DNA of 64,000 nucleotides, from NCBI RefSeq assembly GCF_024734075.1, contig NZ_CP102850.1, positions 3,596,001 to 3,660,000 on the forward strand. Reading direction: 5' to 3'. The stretch's first letter is position 1; the number at the start of each line of letters is the position of its first letter. The DNA is from Gordonia mangrovi (GTDB lineage Bacteria; Actinomycetota; Actinomycetes; Mycobacteriales; Mycobacteriaceae). The notes under the pieces were generated by a model. It was not told where the DNA came from and did no database searches. It was given only the letters and a program-made list of their open reading frames with translations. The position numbers and the translations under genes were made by a program. Below are positions 17,193 through 25,779 of the stretch, in pieces.

Positions 17193-17940
17193 ATGTTGCA
17201 GAACGGCCAAGTGCAGAAGCTGGTCGTCACCGTTGGATCCGGCGGAGTGATCCGAGACGCCTGCGTTTGACGTTTCGTTGCCGACGGAGCCCGTGTAACA
17301 GTGATCGGGTCGGATGCGGCACCGCGAACGATTGATCCGGGATCGGAATTCTAGCGGGCCAAATTGGCATCTGGAGCCGAGATCGTGGGGTTGCCGAGGC
17401 GCTGCCGGCCCGTTCGTCAGGATTAGGTGACGTACTCGTGACGGTCCACACGGAGCCGCCTGGGGTTCTGTCGCTGCGTCCGTTGAGGATTGGCAACGCG
17501 CGTTGCGGATCAACGTCCTGGCCCTGTCCTTTGCGCGAAGGCGTTCCTCCCAGCATTGAGACGTTCGGGTTCGGGGGCGATTGTGCATTTTGGGTCGATC
17601 GACGGCACTCTCGGTGACCCATCGGTCCCGGCCTATTCGGTCAGTAAGGGTGCCATCAGTACGCTTACGCGTGTGATGGCGGAGGAGATCGGGCAATGGG
17701 GAATTCGGGTGATGAGTAGCACGGGCGGCCGCCATCGATCCGTCGGTCTCACATAGCAGCGGCACGTCGCGCAGCAGACTCCCCAACGGCGAGTGGCAAA
17801 TCCCGATGAGATCGCAAACGTCGTGACGTTCCTGGCGTCAGACGAAGCCTCGTTCGTCACCGGCGTTGTCCTACCGGTTGTGACGGAGGCCGGAGTGGTC
17901 TCACTCCGGGGACGATCGCACGACCTTGATGGAAGAGAAA
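17193..17940 (+). pseudogene. Short-chain dehydrogenase (SDR) remnant
   Basis: It starts after AGGAGG as MLQNGQVQKLVVTVGSGGVI. In-frame stops follow (near 17269 and 17352), and later SDR pieces lie in other frames: GSGAIVHFGSIDGTLGDPSV, PAYSVSKGAISTLTRVMAEE (the YxxxK catalytic motif) and PDEIANVVTFLASDEASFVT. At least two stops and one frameshift make it a clear pseudogene. Confidence 0.75.
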
Positions 17941-17976
17941 CTAGCACCCGCATATCGCAAAGTCGTCCCTGTATAG

Positions 17977-17996
17977 ATAGTCTATTGGTAGAGTAT
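17977..17996. promoter_or_regulatory. Island operator box ATAGTC-TATTGGTA-GAGTAT
   Basis: 20-bp semi-palindrome in the intergenic region, ending 35 nt before the start of the mycofactocin-type SDR gene. It matches the sites at 45907 and 56220 in both arms. Confidence 0.65.
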
Positions 17997-18031
17997 ATCA
18001 GTCAGCTGACTACTACCTAAGGGACTGAGCG

Positions 18032-18856
18032 ATGGGTCGATTCGACGGAAAAGTAGCGTTCATCACCGGGGCGGCACGAGGGCAGGGCCGTAGCCACACC
18101 CTGACGATGGCCCGGGAGGGCGCCGACATCATCGCCATCGACCTTTGCGCGCCGATCGACTCGGTGACGTATCCGATGGCGGAGCAGGCAGACCTGGAAA
18201 GCGTTGCGAAAGAGGTCGAGGCGCTCGATCGCCGAATGAGTTGGCGAATCGCTGATGTGCGCGACTTCGACGCTGTGCAGTCTGCGGTTGACGCGGGCGT
18301 CGCCGAGCTCGGCAGGCTCGACATCGTTTGTGCCAATGCTGGAATCGGGGGTTTCGGGAAAGCGGAAGAGTTGACGGCCGAGGCGTGGGGTGACATGATC
18401 GGAATCAATCTAACCGGCGTGTGGCATACCGCCAAGGCTTCAATTCCACATCTGGCGGATCGCGGTGGCTCGATGATTCTGACGAGCTCGACCGCTGGTG
18501 TCCGGGGAATTCCGAATATTGCTCATTATTCAGCCGCGAAGCACGGAGTCATCGGCTTGGGCAAGACCCTCGCGTTGGAGCTTGCCGACCGGAATATCCG
18601 GGTCAACATGGTTGTGCCCACCAGCGTGGACACCCCACTGATACACAATCAGGCCGCATACGATCTGTTCGCCCCCGACATCGATATACCCACAAGGGCT
18701 GACGTCGCGAGCCGCTTCGCTGCGTTGAACGCGTTACCGGTGCCGTGGATCAATCCATCAGACGTCTCTGCGCTGGTGGCATTCCTGGCGTCCGAAGACG
18801 CCCGCTACATCACGGGTGCTGTGATGCCCGTGGACGCCGGACAGACGGCCACATAG
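18032..18856 (+). CDS. Mycofactocin-type SDR oxidoreductase
   Basis: 274 aa, ATG 18032. It is a Rossmann-fold SDR with GAARGQGRSH (nucleotide loop, residues 13-22), DLCAPI after beta-2, NAGIGGFGK, the catalytic Ser (SSTAGVRG) and YSAAKHG. The GQGRSH loop and the inserted segment after DLCAPI are hallmarks of the mycofactocin-dependent SDR subfamily, whose NAD(H) stays bound and is recycled by the peptide cofactor mycofactocin. It probably oxidises an alcohol intermediate. First gene of a three-gene unit (SDR, SnoaL-like, LLM) with its own operator box. No mycofactocin biosynthesis genes are in the window. Confidence 0.88.
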   Translation: MGRFDGKVAFITGAARGQGRSHTLTMAREGADIIAIDLCAPIDSVTYPMAEQADLESVAKEVEALDRRMSWRIADVRDFDAVQSAVDAGVAELGRLDIVCANAGIGGFGKAEELTAEAWGDMIGINLTGVWHTAKASIPHLADRGGSMILTSSTAGVRGIPNIAHYSAAKHGVIGLGKTLALELADRNIRVNMVVPTSVDTPLIHNQAAYDLFAPDIDIPTRADVASRFAALNALPVPWINPSDVSALVAFLASEDARYITGAVMPVDAGQTAT

Positions 18857-19342
18857 GTGCCGAGAACAACTAGTGACGAATTGGTGAGTGCCGAGATGGA
18901 TATGACGGAGTTGCTGGTCCGCGAGGCGGCCAGAGATCTCGTGGCGAGATACAACGCATACGGGGACATGGGAAAGATCGATATACAAACGCAATTGTTC
19001 GCGCCCACGGCTCAGTTCGAGTATCGCGACGGAAACGAGCAGTTGATCATCGAGGGCCGCAACGAGATCGCGGAGTTCATGCGCTCAATGCAGCGACGGT
19101 GGATCTCGGAATCGACGAGTGCGGGGAACTCCGCGTACGTGTTCCACAGCGCCACCACTCATATCATCGACGTCGAGGACGAATCCCATGCCAGCGGTCA
19201 GGCGTATGTCTCACTCCTGCGCGCGACCGGTCTGGCGGAATGGGGCATCTACCGTGATGAGTACGTGCGTCTCGATGAGGGCTGGCGATTTGCCCGACGG
19301 TCGGTAAAAGTAGTCGAGCGACTCGGGGCGGCATCCGGATGA
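18857..19342 (+). CDS. SnoaL/NTF2-like protein
   Basis: 161 aa from GTG 18857, directly after the SDR stop; an ATG at 18896 is an alternative start. It is an alpha+beta cone fold of the SnoaL/NTF2 superfamily: an N-terminal helix (EAARDLVARYNAYGDMGKID), FAPTAQFEYRDGNE, an inner pocket strand, and a C-terminal GWRFARRSVKVVERL. Family members act as small isomerases, dehydratases or polyketide cyclases, or have no catalysis. The stop overlaps the next ATG by 4 nt, so the genes are translationally coupled. A distant paralog is at 48446. Confidence 0.8.
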   Translation: MPRTTSDELVSAEMDMTELLVREAARDLVARYNAYGDMGKIDIQTQLFAPTAQFEYRDGNEQLIIEGRNEIAEFMRSMQRRWISESTSAGNSAYVFHSATTHIIDVEDESHASGQAYVSLLRATGLAEWGIYRDEYVRLDEGWRFARRSVKVVERLGAASG

Positions 19343-20178
19343 CAGTGTTTGGCATCTCGTTACTGCGCGCGAACCCTGCAATCTGGTCGGATCTGGCCCA
19401 AGAGGCCGAGCGAGTGGGTTTCGAATCCATCTGGATGTCAGACCACCTGGTACTACCCGTCGATCTGGACAGTGGTGACTACCCGGATGGAAAACTACCG
19501 ATAGCGCCGAACACCCAGATCTTCGACGTGATGGTCTATCTCGCGGCCATCGCGGCGCGGACGAGCACAATCCGTCTGGGCACTTTCGTATACCAGCTCG
19601 GATTGCGAGATCCTTTCTCCGCGGCGAGGGCCGTGGCCACATTGGACGTCGTCTCCGGGGGAAGGGTCGAGCTGGGTGTCGGCGCTGGATGGTCCAGCGC
19701 CGAATGGCAGGTCGCAGGTCTCCCATTCGACAGTCGCGGTCGCCGTCTCGACGAAGTCTCTGCAGTCTGTCGACGGTTATGGACCGAGGAAACCGTCGCC
19801 CACGAGGGAGAATTCTACTCGTTCCCCGAGGTCGCTTTCGAGCCCAAACCGATCCAGGGAGCCGACCTGCCGCTACTCATCGGCGGTGAGTCGCCGCCCG
19901 CGCTGCGGAGAGCGGTTCGAACCGGAACTGGCTGGATTGGAATGCATCACACCCCGGAATCTGTAGCGCCGATCGTCGAAAAGTTGAACGAACTCTGCGC
20001 TGCCGCCGGTAGGGTGGAGCCGCTCAGCGTGACCGTGGCCGCACCGCCCGGCGAAGTCGATGTCGCGGGATGGCGAACATCCGGCGTGTCACGGGTAATT
20101 GTCGCGCCATGGGGCCGTACGAGCACAGCTATCGCCGATATCCGTGCCTTCTCGAGGGACTTCATCCAAGTGTCGTGA
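19339..20178 (+). CDS. LLM-class F420-dependent-type oxidoreductase
   Basis: 279 aa, ATG overlapping the upstream stop. It is a luciferase-like TIM barrel: FESIWMSDHLVLP, TSTIRLGTFVYQLGLRDPFS, LDVVSGGRVELGVGAGW, and LPLLIGGESPPALRRAVRTG. This is the actinobacterial LLM subgroup that usually uses F420, with FMN as the alternative. It could act as an F420-dependent dehydrogenase or as a monooxygenase on the pathway intermediate. The coupling SDR-SnoaL-LLM suggests consecutive steps on an alcohol/ketone. Confidence 0.85.
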   Translation: MTVFGISLLRANPAIWSDLAQEAERVGFESIWMSDHLVLPVDLDSGDYPDGKLPIAPNTQIFDVMVYLAAIAARTSTIRLGTFVYQLGLRDPFSAARAVATLDVVSGGRVELGVGAGWSSAEWQVAGLPFDSRGRRLDEVSAVCRRLWTEETVAHEGEFYSFPEVAFEPKPIQGADLPLLIGGESPPALRRAVRTGTGWIGMHHTPESVAPIVEKLNELCAAAGRVEPLSVTVAAPPGEVDVAGWRTSGVSRVIVAPWGRTSTAIADIRAFSRDFIQVS

Positions 20179-20191
20179 CACGCGAAAGGTC

Positions 20192-20220
20192 GGCCGGCGT
20201 CGAGTGATCGAACGCCGGCC
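20192..20220. terminator. Bidirectional terminator hairpin
   Basis: The stem GGCCGGCGT (20192-20200)/ACGCCGGCC (20212-20220), with a partly paired loop, lies between the convergent LLM and amidohydrolase genes. Confidence 0.8.
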
Positions 20221-20231
20221 GGCCTGTGGCG

Positions 20232-21407
20232 CTACTTCAGGTCGAGATTGTAGATTCGAGCAGCGTTGTCCTGCAACAGTAGTCGGACTGTTTCTTCTGG
20301 AAGGTCTTTGAGTGCGCTCTTGAGGTATTCGCGGGGTGTGGTGGCAATCGACGCCGGCCCCGGGGACATGCTGGTGGGGTGGGGATAGTCGGTCTCATAG
20401 AGGAAGTTGCGCGCGCCGAGTTGTTCGATTGCGCTCATCGCGGTGTCACGTTCGAACCAGAAGCAGCCGTACACTTGGCGCAAGAAGTACTCACGAGGCG
20501 ACAGTTCGTATTCGGGGTGCTCTTCGGGAACGCCGCAGTTGTACCACTGCCAGTCCAGTGCCTCGAGGATGAACGGAATCCAGCCCACGCCGCTCTCGAC
20601 AGAGACGATGTTGAGGTCTGGGAAGCGGTGGCACACGCCGCCGCAGATGACGCGCACGATCGCCTGCGCGTTGTTGATGAAGTTGATGCAAGACAACGAT
20701 GCGGAGTTGGCGTGCTTGCCCCCCGGATGCCTTGGGTAGTCACCGATGTCGCCGGACCCGATGTGGAAGTTGATCGGTAGGCCGGCCTCCTGCGCGGTGG
20801 CCCACAGACGGTCCCAGTGGGGATCTTCGATCATCGGCTGGCCCCAGTTCTGGGGCCCGGCGGTCATGATGACGCCCTTGTGTCCAGCATCGACGACGCG
20901 CTCAATTTCCTTGACCGCGGCGTCTAGGTCCCAGAAGGGGAGTGCACTGATCGGTATGAATCGACCGGGAGCGACGCTGGCATAGTCGGTCAGGAAGTCG
21001 TTGTACGCCCGAACGAGATCGAGCATGAGGTCCGGTTCTTTGACCGATGTGAAGTTGCCGCCGCCAAAGCCCGCCACATTCGGATACAGCACCTGAGCGT
21101 GGATTCCGTCACTGTCCATCCGCTTCAGACGCTCGACCGGGTCCCACGCCGAGCGCTCGGCTTCCGCGAGTGACAGTGGGTGATCCGGCTGATACTCCTT
21201 CCACCCGGCCATAGCGGCGGCCGCGATTCCGAGCATCCGGTTGCTGCCGGCATACCAAGCCGGATTTCCGTCATTGTCGGGCTTGATGTGAGGCACCAGA
21301 TCGCCCCACTTCTTGACCGACACCCGCGACGTCCACAGGTCCGGGGGCTCGATGACGTGCGTGTCGGTATCAATGATCTTCAGTTCGTCGATCAGCGACG
21401 TATCCAT
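20232..21407 (-). CDS. Amidohydrolase-2 family hydrolase or decarboxylase
   Basis: 391 aa from ATG 21407 (a GTG 9 nt upstream is also possible). It is a TIM-barrel metal enzyme of the amidohydrolase-2/ACMSD type: IIDTDTHVIEPPDLWTSRVS (the D-x-H metal pair), NFHIGSGD (metal His), VESGVGWIPFILEALDWQW, and YETDYPHPTSMSPGP (metal Asp). Relatives decarboxylate aromatic acids or open rings of cyclic ketone or diketone CoA esters. The exact reaction cannot be inferred. A single-gene unit with a box at 21567 upstream. Confidence 0.85.
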   Translation of the reverse strand: MDTSLIDELKIIDTDTHVIEPPDLWTSRVSVKKWGDLVPHIKPDNDGNPAWYAGSNRMLGIAAAAMAGWKEYQPDHPLSLAEAERSAWDPVERLKRMDSDGIHAQVLYPNVAGFGGGNFTSVKEPDLMLDLVRAYNDFLTDYASVAPGRFIPISALPFWDLDAAVKEIERVVDAGHKGVIMTAGPQNWGQPMIEDPHWDRLWATAQEAGLPINFHIGSGDIGDYPRHPGGKHANSASLSCINFINNAQAIVRVICGGVCHRFPDLNIVSVESGVGWIPFILEALDWQWYNCGVPEEHPEYELSPREYFLRQVYGCFWFERDTAMSAIEQLGARNFLYETDYPHPTSMSPGPASIATTPREYLKSALKDLPEETVRLLLQDNAARIYNLDLK

Positions 21408-21566
21408 AGTGTTCACCGTTCCGTAGTCGTTGGCTGTCAGGCCTTTTTGTACTAGGAGCCTCCAACACCCGCGGGTGTCGGCGCTCCCGCAGCGAGTGGA
21501 TCCGCGGTGCACGTTGGGCATCTCGGCCGATTGCCAGTCGTTGCGATCAGTTCTTGTCTAGAACCA

Positions 21567-21586
21567 ATACACGCATACTAGACTAT
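21567..21586. promoter_or_regulatory. Island operator box (ATACAC-GCATACTA-GACTAT)
   Basis: One good arm (GACTAT) and one degenerate arm. It lies in the region upstream of the amidohydrolase gene and downstream of the ABC permease gene. Confidence 0.45.
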
Positions 21587-21624
21587 TGAGCCAAAGAGTA
21601 TTGGAGATCCGATCGATGCACTGT

Positions 21625-23352
21625 CTACAACTTCGACAAAGATTCGGAACCGCCGAGCAAGACGGCCAACCCAACGCCGACCGCGGTCACGCCCGTCATT
21701 ATCAGCGCGACGGCCGCCGCAAGTGGATAGGTACCGGTATTCCAGAAGTCGAACAAAACCGTACCCATGACTTGGGTCGTGGACGAGCGGACCAGCAACG
21801 ACGCGCTGAATTCGTGCGTCAGCAATACAAAGATGAGTGCGGCGGCACCTGCTAGAGACGACCGCATGAGGGGCAACAAGATCAGAATGTTTGTGCGCAG
21901 ACGCCCCGCTCCGCTCACTCGTGATGCCTCGATATACTGGTCGCCGAGTGCAAGCATCGTGGACAGTTGCATCCGCGTCGCGAAGGGCACCATCAGAGCG
22001 ACGTAGACGAGAATGAGCACCCACGGCGTCCCGTAGAGGACGAACGGTCCTTCGCTGTAAGTGAATAGGAACCCGATTCCGAAGATCACTGCCGGGACGC
22101 CGAGTGGGACCGCTACGACGAAATCCAAAATCGTACGCAATACCGGGAAGTCTTGTCCCCGCACGAGGACTTGAGCGACGATGAATCCTACGGGCAACGC
22201 GATGGCGACCGCGACGATCGAGTAGATCAGGCTGTTCTGGATCGCGGTCGGCACGACGCTGTCACTCATCACTGAGTCGAAGTTTGCGGTGGTCAGCTTC
22301 GTCAGATCGATCTTGCTGCTCCAGAATCGAGACAAGGACACGAACGTTAATGCCGCGATCGGAAGCGCCGTGGAGATGACGAAATACAGGACGATGAAGC
22401 TTGCGCCCAGCCAGGATGGCCGCCCGCTCGACCGGAATGCCTTGCCGCCGTGTGTGACGAATCGCTTTTGGTTCCCCAGCGCGAGCTTCTGGAACAACAC
22501 GAGCAGCAGGCCGATGACCATCAGTGGGGAACCGAGAGCCGCCGCGGCTGCGGTCTGAACCGGTGTCTGAGTCGTCAGGAAGTACATCTCGGTCGTGATG
22601 ACCGTGACGCCGCTGTTCGTACCCAGTAGCAGCGGTGCGGTGAACTGTCCGAGCCCCAACAGGAATGCCACACTTCCGCCGTAGATCAATGTCGGTCGCA
22701 AGAGCGGCAGCGTTACCTTGAAGAACACCTTGATCTGGGATGAACCGCTGACCTGCGCGGCTTCAAGTATCTCGGAATTGATGTTCTGAAAGCCGGCGCT
22801 GACGAACAAAAAGACAAACGAACTCAGCCCGATACCGGTGATGAAAACGATCCAGGGCAGCGTGTAGACATCTACCGGTCCCTCCGTGAGATCGGACCAC
22901 CAAGGCAGTTTTCGCAAGAGCGCGTTCAAATATCCGGGGCGAGGCGAGAAGAGAAAAGCCCACCCTGCGACACTGGCTACCGCTGGAACGACGATGGGCA
23001 GAATCGGTACGATTCGCAGAAATCCGAGACCCGACGGTAGCCGGCTCGCGGACCAAGCGAGAGCAGTCCCGAGCACCAACGCGATGACCAACGAGCCGAG
23101 CGACAATCCAATTGTGTACCCGATGGTCCGACCGATCCGATCGGCACCGAATGCCTGCGAATATCCCGCTGCCCCATCCGAGAAGGCCTCTCGCTGAAGC
23201 TTTACCAGCGGAGTGATGATCAAGTACCCTAGGATCAGTATGAACACGATCAGGGCCGCACGGTTGAGGTTCCTGGGCTGCAGCGGGTTGGCGAACCGAG
23301 ATGGTTCGACGGGACCGGACGCTGTCACCGGTCGTGCCTGAAGGACGGTCAT
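21625..23352 (-). CDS. Fe3+/thiamine-type ABC importer, fused double permease
   Basis: 575 aa with about 12 membrane segments in two homologous halves. Each half holds an EAA-type loop: EAAQVSGSSQIKVFFKVTLP in half 1 and EASRVSGAGRLRTNILILLP in half 2. This is the FbpB/AfuB-type architecture, where one polypeptide forms both membrane subunits. Its ATG overlaps the ATPase stop by 4 nt (ATGA), so it is coupled to the ATPase and probably imports what the lipoprotein binds. Confidence 0.92.
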   Translation of the reverse strand: MTVLQARPVTASGPVEPSRFANPLQPRNLNRAALIVFILILGYLIITPLVKLQREAFSDGAAGYSQAFGADRIGRTIGYTIGLSLGSLVIALVLGTALAWSASRLPSGLGFLRIVPILPIVVPAVASVAGWAFLFSPRPGYLNALLRKLPWWSDLTEGPVDVYTLPWIVFITGIGLSSFVFLFVSAGFQNINSEILEAAQVSGSSQIKVFFKVTLPLLRPTLIYGGSVAFLLGLGQFTAPLLLGTNSGVTVITTEMYFLTTQTPVQTAAAAALGSPLMVIGLLLVLFQKLALGNQKRFVTHGGKAFRSSGRPSWLGASFIVLYFVISTALPIAALTFVSLSRFWSSKIDLTKLTTANFDSVMSDSVVPTAIQNSLIYSIVAVAIALPVGFIVAQVLVRGQDFPVLRTILDFVVAVPLGVPAVIFGIGFLFTYSEGPFVLYGTPWVLILVYVALMVPFATRMQLSTMLALGDQYIEASRVSGAGRLRTNILILLPLMRSSLAGAAALIFVLLTHEFSASLLVRSSTTQVMGTVLFDFWNTGTYPLAAAVALIMTGVTAVGVGLAVLLGGSESLSKL

Positions 23353-24476
23353 GCGGCCACCGCCAGAGAGCTCTCGAGCTCGAAATACCTGGCATTTCGG
23401 AGTTCAAACGCGATGACTGTACGTTCCCCTGTCGCCCACCTGTCAAGTTGTCCGCCAGAGGATTTCGTCGAGACCTGGGCATTGACACGGGTATCGCTGC
23501 CGGTCAGTTGAACGGAGACATCGAGATGACGACCCCCGTAGGACACGTCCATCACCGTGGCTTCGAGCCCCAGTTCGTTGTCTCGCAAAAGGGAGAGGTC
23601 TTCGACGAGCCGGAGGTCGTCCGGACGTAGTCGCACCACTCCGGCGGGAGCTGATATTGGTACATGATTGCCGTTCGCCTCCAGCGCCTGGCCGTCGCAC
23701 GACCATCCGTCTCCGTTACGGGTCAGCTCGAGCCGTTCGGACATGCCGATGAACTCGGCCACATAGTCGCTGACAGGGTGCTCGAAGACCTCGCGTGGGT
23801 TGCCGATTTGTTCGATTGTGCCGGTGCGCATGATGGCCATACGCTGTCCCAACGACAACGCCTCGGACTGATCGTGTGTCACGAACACCGCAGTGAACGG
23901 GCGGGTACGGTGCAGTTCGTGCAGTTCGGCCCGGACCTGCTGGCGTAGACGTGCGTCGAGATTGCTCAACGGCTCGTCGAAGAGCACCAGATCCGGTTCC
24001 GACACCAGCCCGCGTGCGAGGGCGACTCGCTGCTGCTGACCGCCGCTGAGTTGCGCGGGGTACCGATCGAGAAGGCCGCCGCAGTGGACGGCCTCCGCGA
24101 TCCGCTCGACGCTACCGTCTTTGATCTTGTCCCGGAGATGGCGCGCGGCCAGTGGGTAGCGGATGTTCTTGCGTACTGTCATGTGCGGCCATAGTGCATA
24201 TGACTGAAAGACCATGCCGATCGACCGCTTGTCGGGTGCGACATCTACGCGTCGCGCACTGTCGTACACAGTGGAGCTTCCGGCCACGATCCGCCCCTCG
24301 GCCGGCCGTTCCAGACCGGCGAGACAACGAAGGGTCGTTGTTTTGCCGCACCCACTCGGACCCAGGAGGACGAGAAACTCGCCCTCCTCGATCTCGAGGT
24401 GGAGATCGTCAACCGCGGTGGTGGGCGGATTGCCTTTGAAGTTCTTGGTCAGTCCCTCAATGGAAACGTACGCCAC
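23349..24476 (-). CDS. ABC transporter ATP-binding protein, Fe3+/spermidine type
   Basis: 375 aa. Walker A GPSGCGKTTT, Q-loop VFQSYALWPHMTV, signature LSGGQQQRVALARG, Walker B LVLFDEPLSNLDARL and H-switch VFVTHDQ are all intact. The C-terminal 130 residues form the TOBE/MOI-like regulatory domain of the CUT1/Fe3+ class. It energises the fused permease encoded downstream. Confidence 0.93.
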   Translation of the reverse strand: MAYVSIEGLTKNFKGNPPTTAVDDLHLEIEEGEFLVLLGPSGCGKTTTLRCLAGLERPAEGRIVAGSSTVYDSARRVDVAPDKRSIGMVFQSYALWPHMTVRKNIRYPLAARHLRDKIKDGSVERIAEAVHCGGLLDRYPAQLSGGQQQRVALARGLVSEPDLVLFDEPLSNLDARLRQQVRAELHELHRTRPFTAVFVTHDQSEALSLGQRMAIMRTGTIEQIGNPREVFEHPVSDYVAEFIGMSERLELTRNGDGWSCDGQALEANGNHVPISAPAGVVRLRPDDLRLVEDLSLLRDNELGLEATVMDVSYGGRHLDVSVQLTGSDTRVNAQVSTKSSGGQLDRWATGERTVIAFELRNARYFELESSLAVAA

Positions 24477-24525
24477 TGTGTACTCCTGAATTTCGGCGGA
24501 TTCTGTTGTCTACGCGAGTGATGTC

Positions 24526-25623
24526 TCAGGTGAACAGTCGGTTGAACTTGTCTTTGAACGCCTGCACTTCTTCCGGGGTGAGTTCGCCATCGGCGGACGG
24601 GTCGATGATCTGATCCTTGGTCGCGAGAGTGCCCGGGATGTCGGGAAGAATCGCTGCTGCTCGGTTGGCGATGCACTGCTGACCAGCGGGAGTAATCATG
24701 AAATTGGCGAGCAGCTGCCCGGCATTAGGATGAGGGGCTTCTGCCAGAACTGCAGTATTGAAACGTGTGCCGAAGATCGGATCGGACAGTGCGAAGTCGA
24801 CGGGTGCGCCCTGGGCCTTCTCGTTGACTACCGGAACCGAGAAAATGCTGGCTGCAATCTCGCCTGAAGTCACGGCCTGGGTAAGCGGGAAGGCGCTGGG
24901 GTACAGACGCGGCTTCTGGGCTGCCAGCTTCTCGATGAACCCGGGGCCGAATCGCTCTTCGAGATAGAGATAGAACTCGACTAGCACGGGCGCGCTCGGT
25001 TCGATGACCCCGATCTTGCCTCCGGCCAGCTCAGGGTCGAGGACGCCGTCGTAGTCCTTGAGCCCCTTGCTGTAGAGATCGGTGTTCCATACGAAAGTCG
25101 TCATACTTGCATCCGAAATGAACCAGCCACCCTCTTTGAGGTTCTCAGCGGCATTGAAGTCGGGGTTGTCGAACGCGGGGCCGGTCGGCGCAGCGAAGTC
25201 ACCAGCATCGGCGTGAGGCACAGACCACGATGCTTCGGTTTGATCGATGACGTCCACGGTGACGTTGCCGGTCTGGAGTTCGGTGTCCACCTTGGTCTGA
25301 TTGACCGCGTTGATGCCATTGGTCACGTTGACCGTGATCCCGTACGTGCTCTTGAAAGAGTCTGCGAGACACTTCAACGAGTCCGGAATGTTCCCCGAGT
25401 AGATATTGACCTGGCCTTCCTCTTTTGCGGCCTCGATCACGGTCTGCCAGGCCGCATCGCCCGACGGTCCGACGTCTCCTACCTCCTTGTCATCGGTCGA
25501 CCCGCATGACGAGAGTGCCAACACTGCAACCAATGTCGCAGCGATCGAGGTTGCAGCACGAGCGGGATGAGGCAAAAGGGGTTTGACCGCCCTGAACGGA
25601 TTGAAAACGGCTGACCGAACCAT
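24526..25623 (-). CDS. Substrate-binding lipoprotein, Fe3+-type
   Basis: 365 aa. The lipobox LALSSC (Cys about residue 40) follows an N-terminal basic stretch and hydrophobic signal, so the protein is lipid-anchored outside the membrane. The body is a family-1/iron-binding-type fold (AAKEEGQVNIYSGNIPDSLK, ending EVQAFKDKFNRLFT). Iron-binding tyrosines are not obvious, so the cargo may be an organic acid rather than iron; sequence cannot decide. First gene of the three-gene importer unit, with an operator box 46 nt upstream. Confidence 0.88.
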   Translation of the reverse strand: MVRSAVFNPFRAVKPLLPHPARAATSIAATLVAVLALSSCGSTDDKEVGDVGPSGDAAWQTVIEAAKEEGQVNIYSGNIPDSLKCLADSFKSTYGITVNVTNGINAVNQTKVDTELQTGNVTVDVIDQTEASWSVPHADAGDFAAPTGPAFDNPDFNAAENLKEGGWFISDASMTTFVWNTDLYSKGLKDYDGVLDPELAGGKIGVIEPSAPVLVEFYLYLEERFGPGFIEKLAAQKPRLYPSAFPLTQAVTSGEIAASIFSVPVVNEKAQGAPVDFALSDPIFGTRFNTAVLAEAPHPNAGQLLANFMITPAGQQCIANRAAAILPDIPGTLATKDQIIDPSADGELTPEEVQAFKDKFNRLFT

Positions 25624-25669
25624 GTGGAAGCTCCCTCGGTGACGTCTCGGCGATAAAGTCGTGTTCCCT

Positions 25670-25689
25670 ATTGTCGAGTAGTAGACCTT
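25670..25689. promoter_or_regulatory. Island operator box ATTGTC-GAGTAGTA-GACCTT
   Basis: 20-bp semi-palindrome 46 nt upstream of the substrate-binding protein start, the same distance as for several other boxes in this island. Confidence 0.55.
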
Positions 25690-25779
25690 CGGATGTTGTC
25701 ACTGTCACATCGAAGATGTCAAGTGCTCTGCATCACCTAGTTGGCCCGGGCGGCCATCTGATCTGAGCCGTGCTACTGG

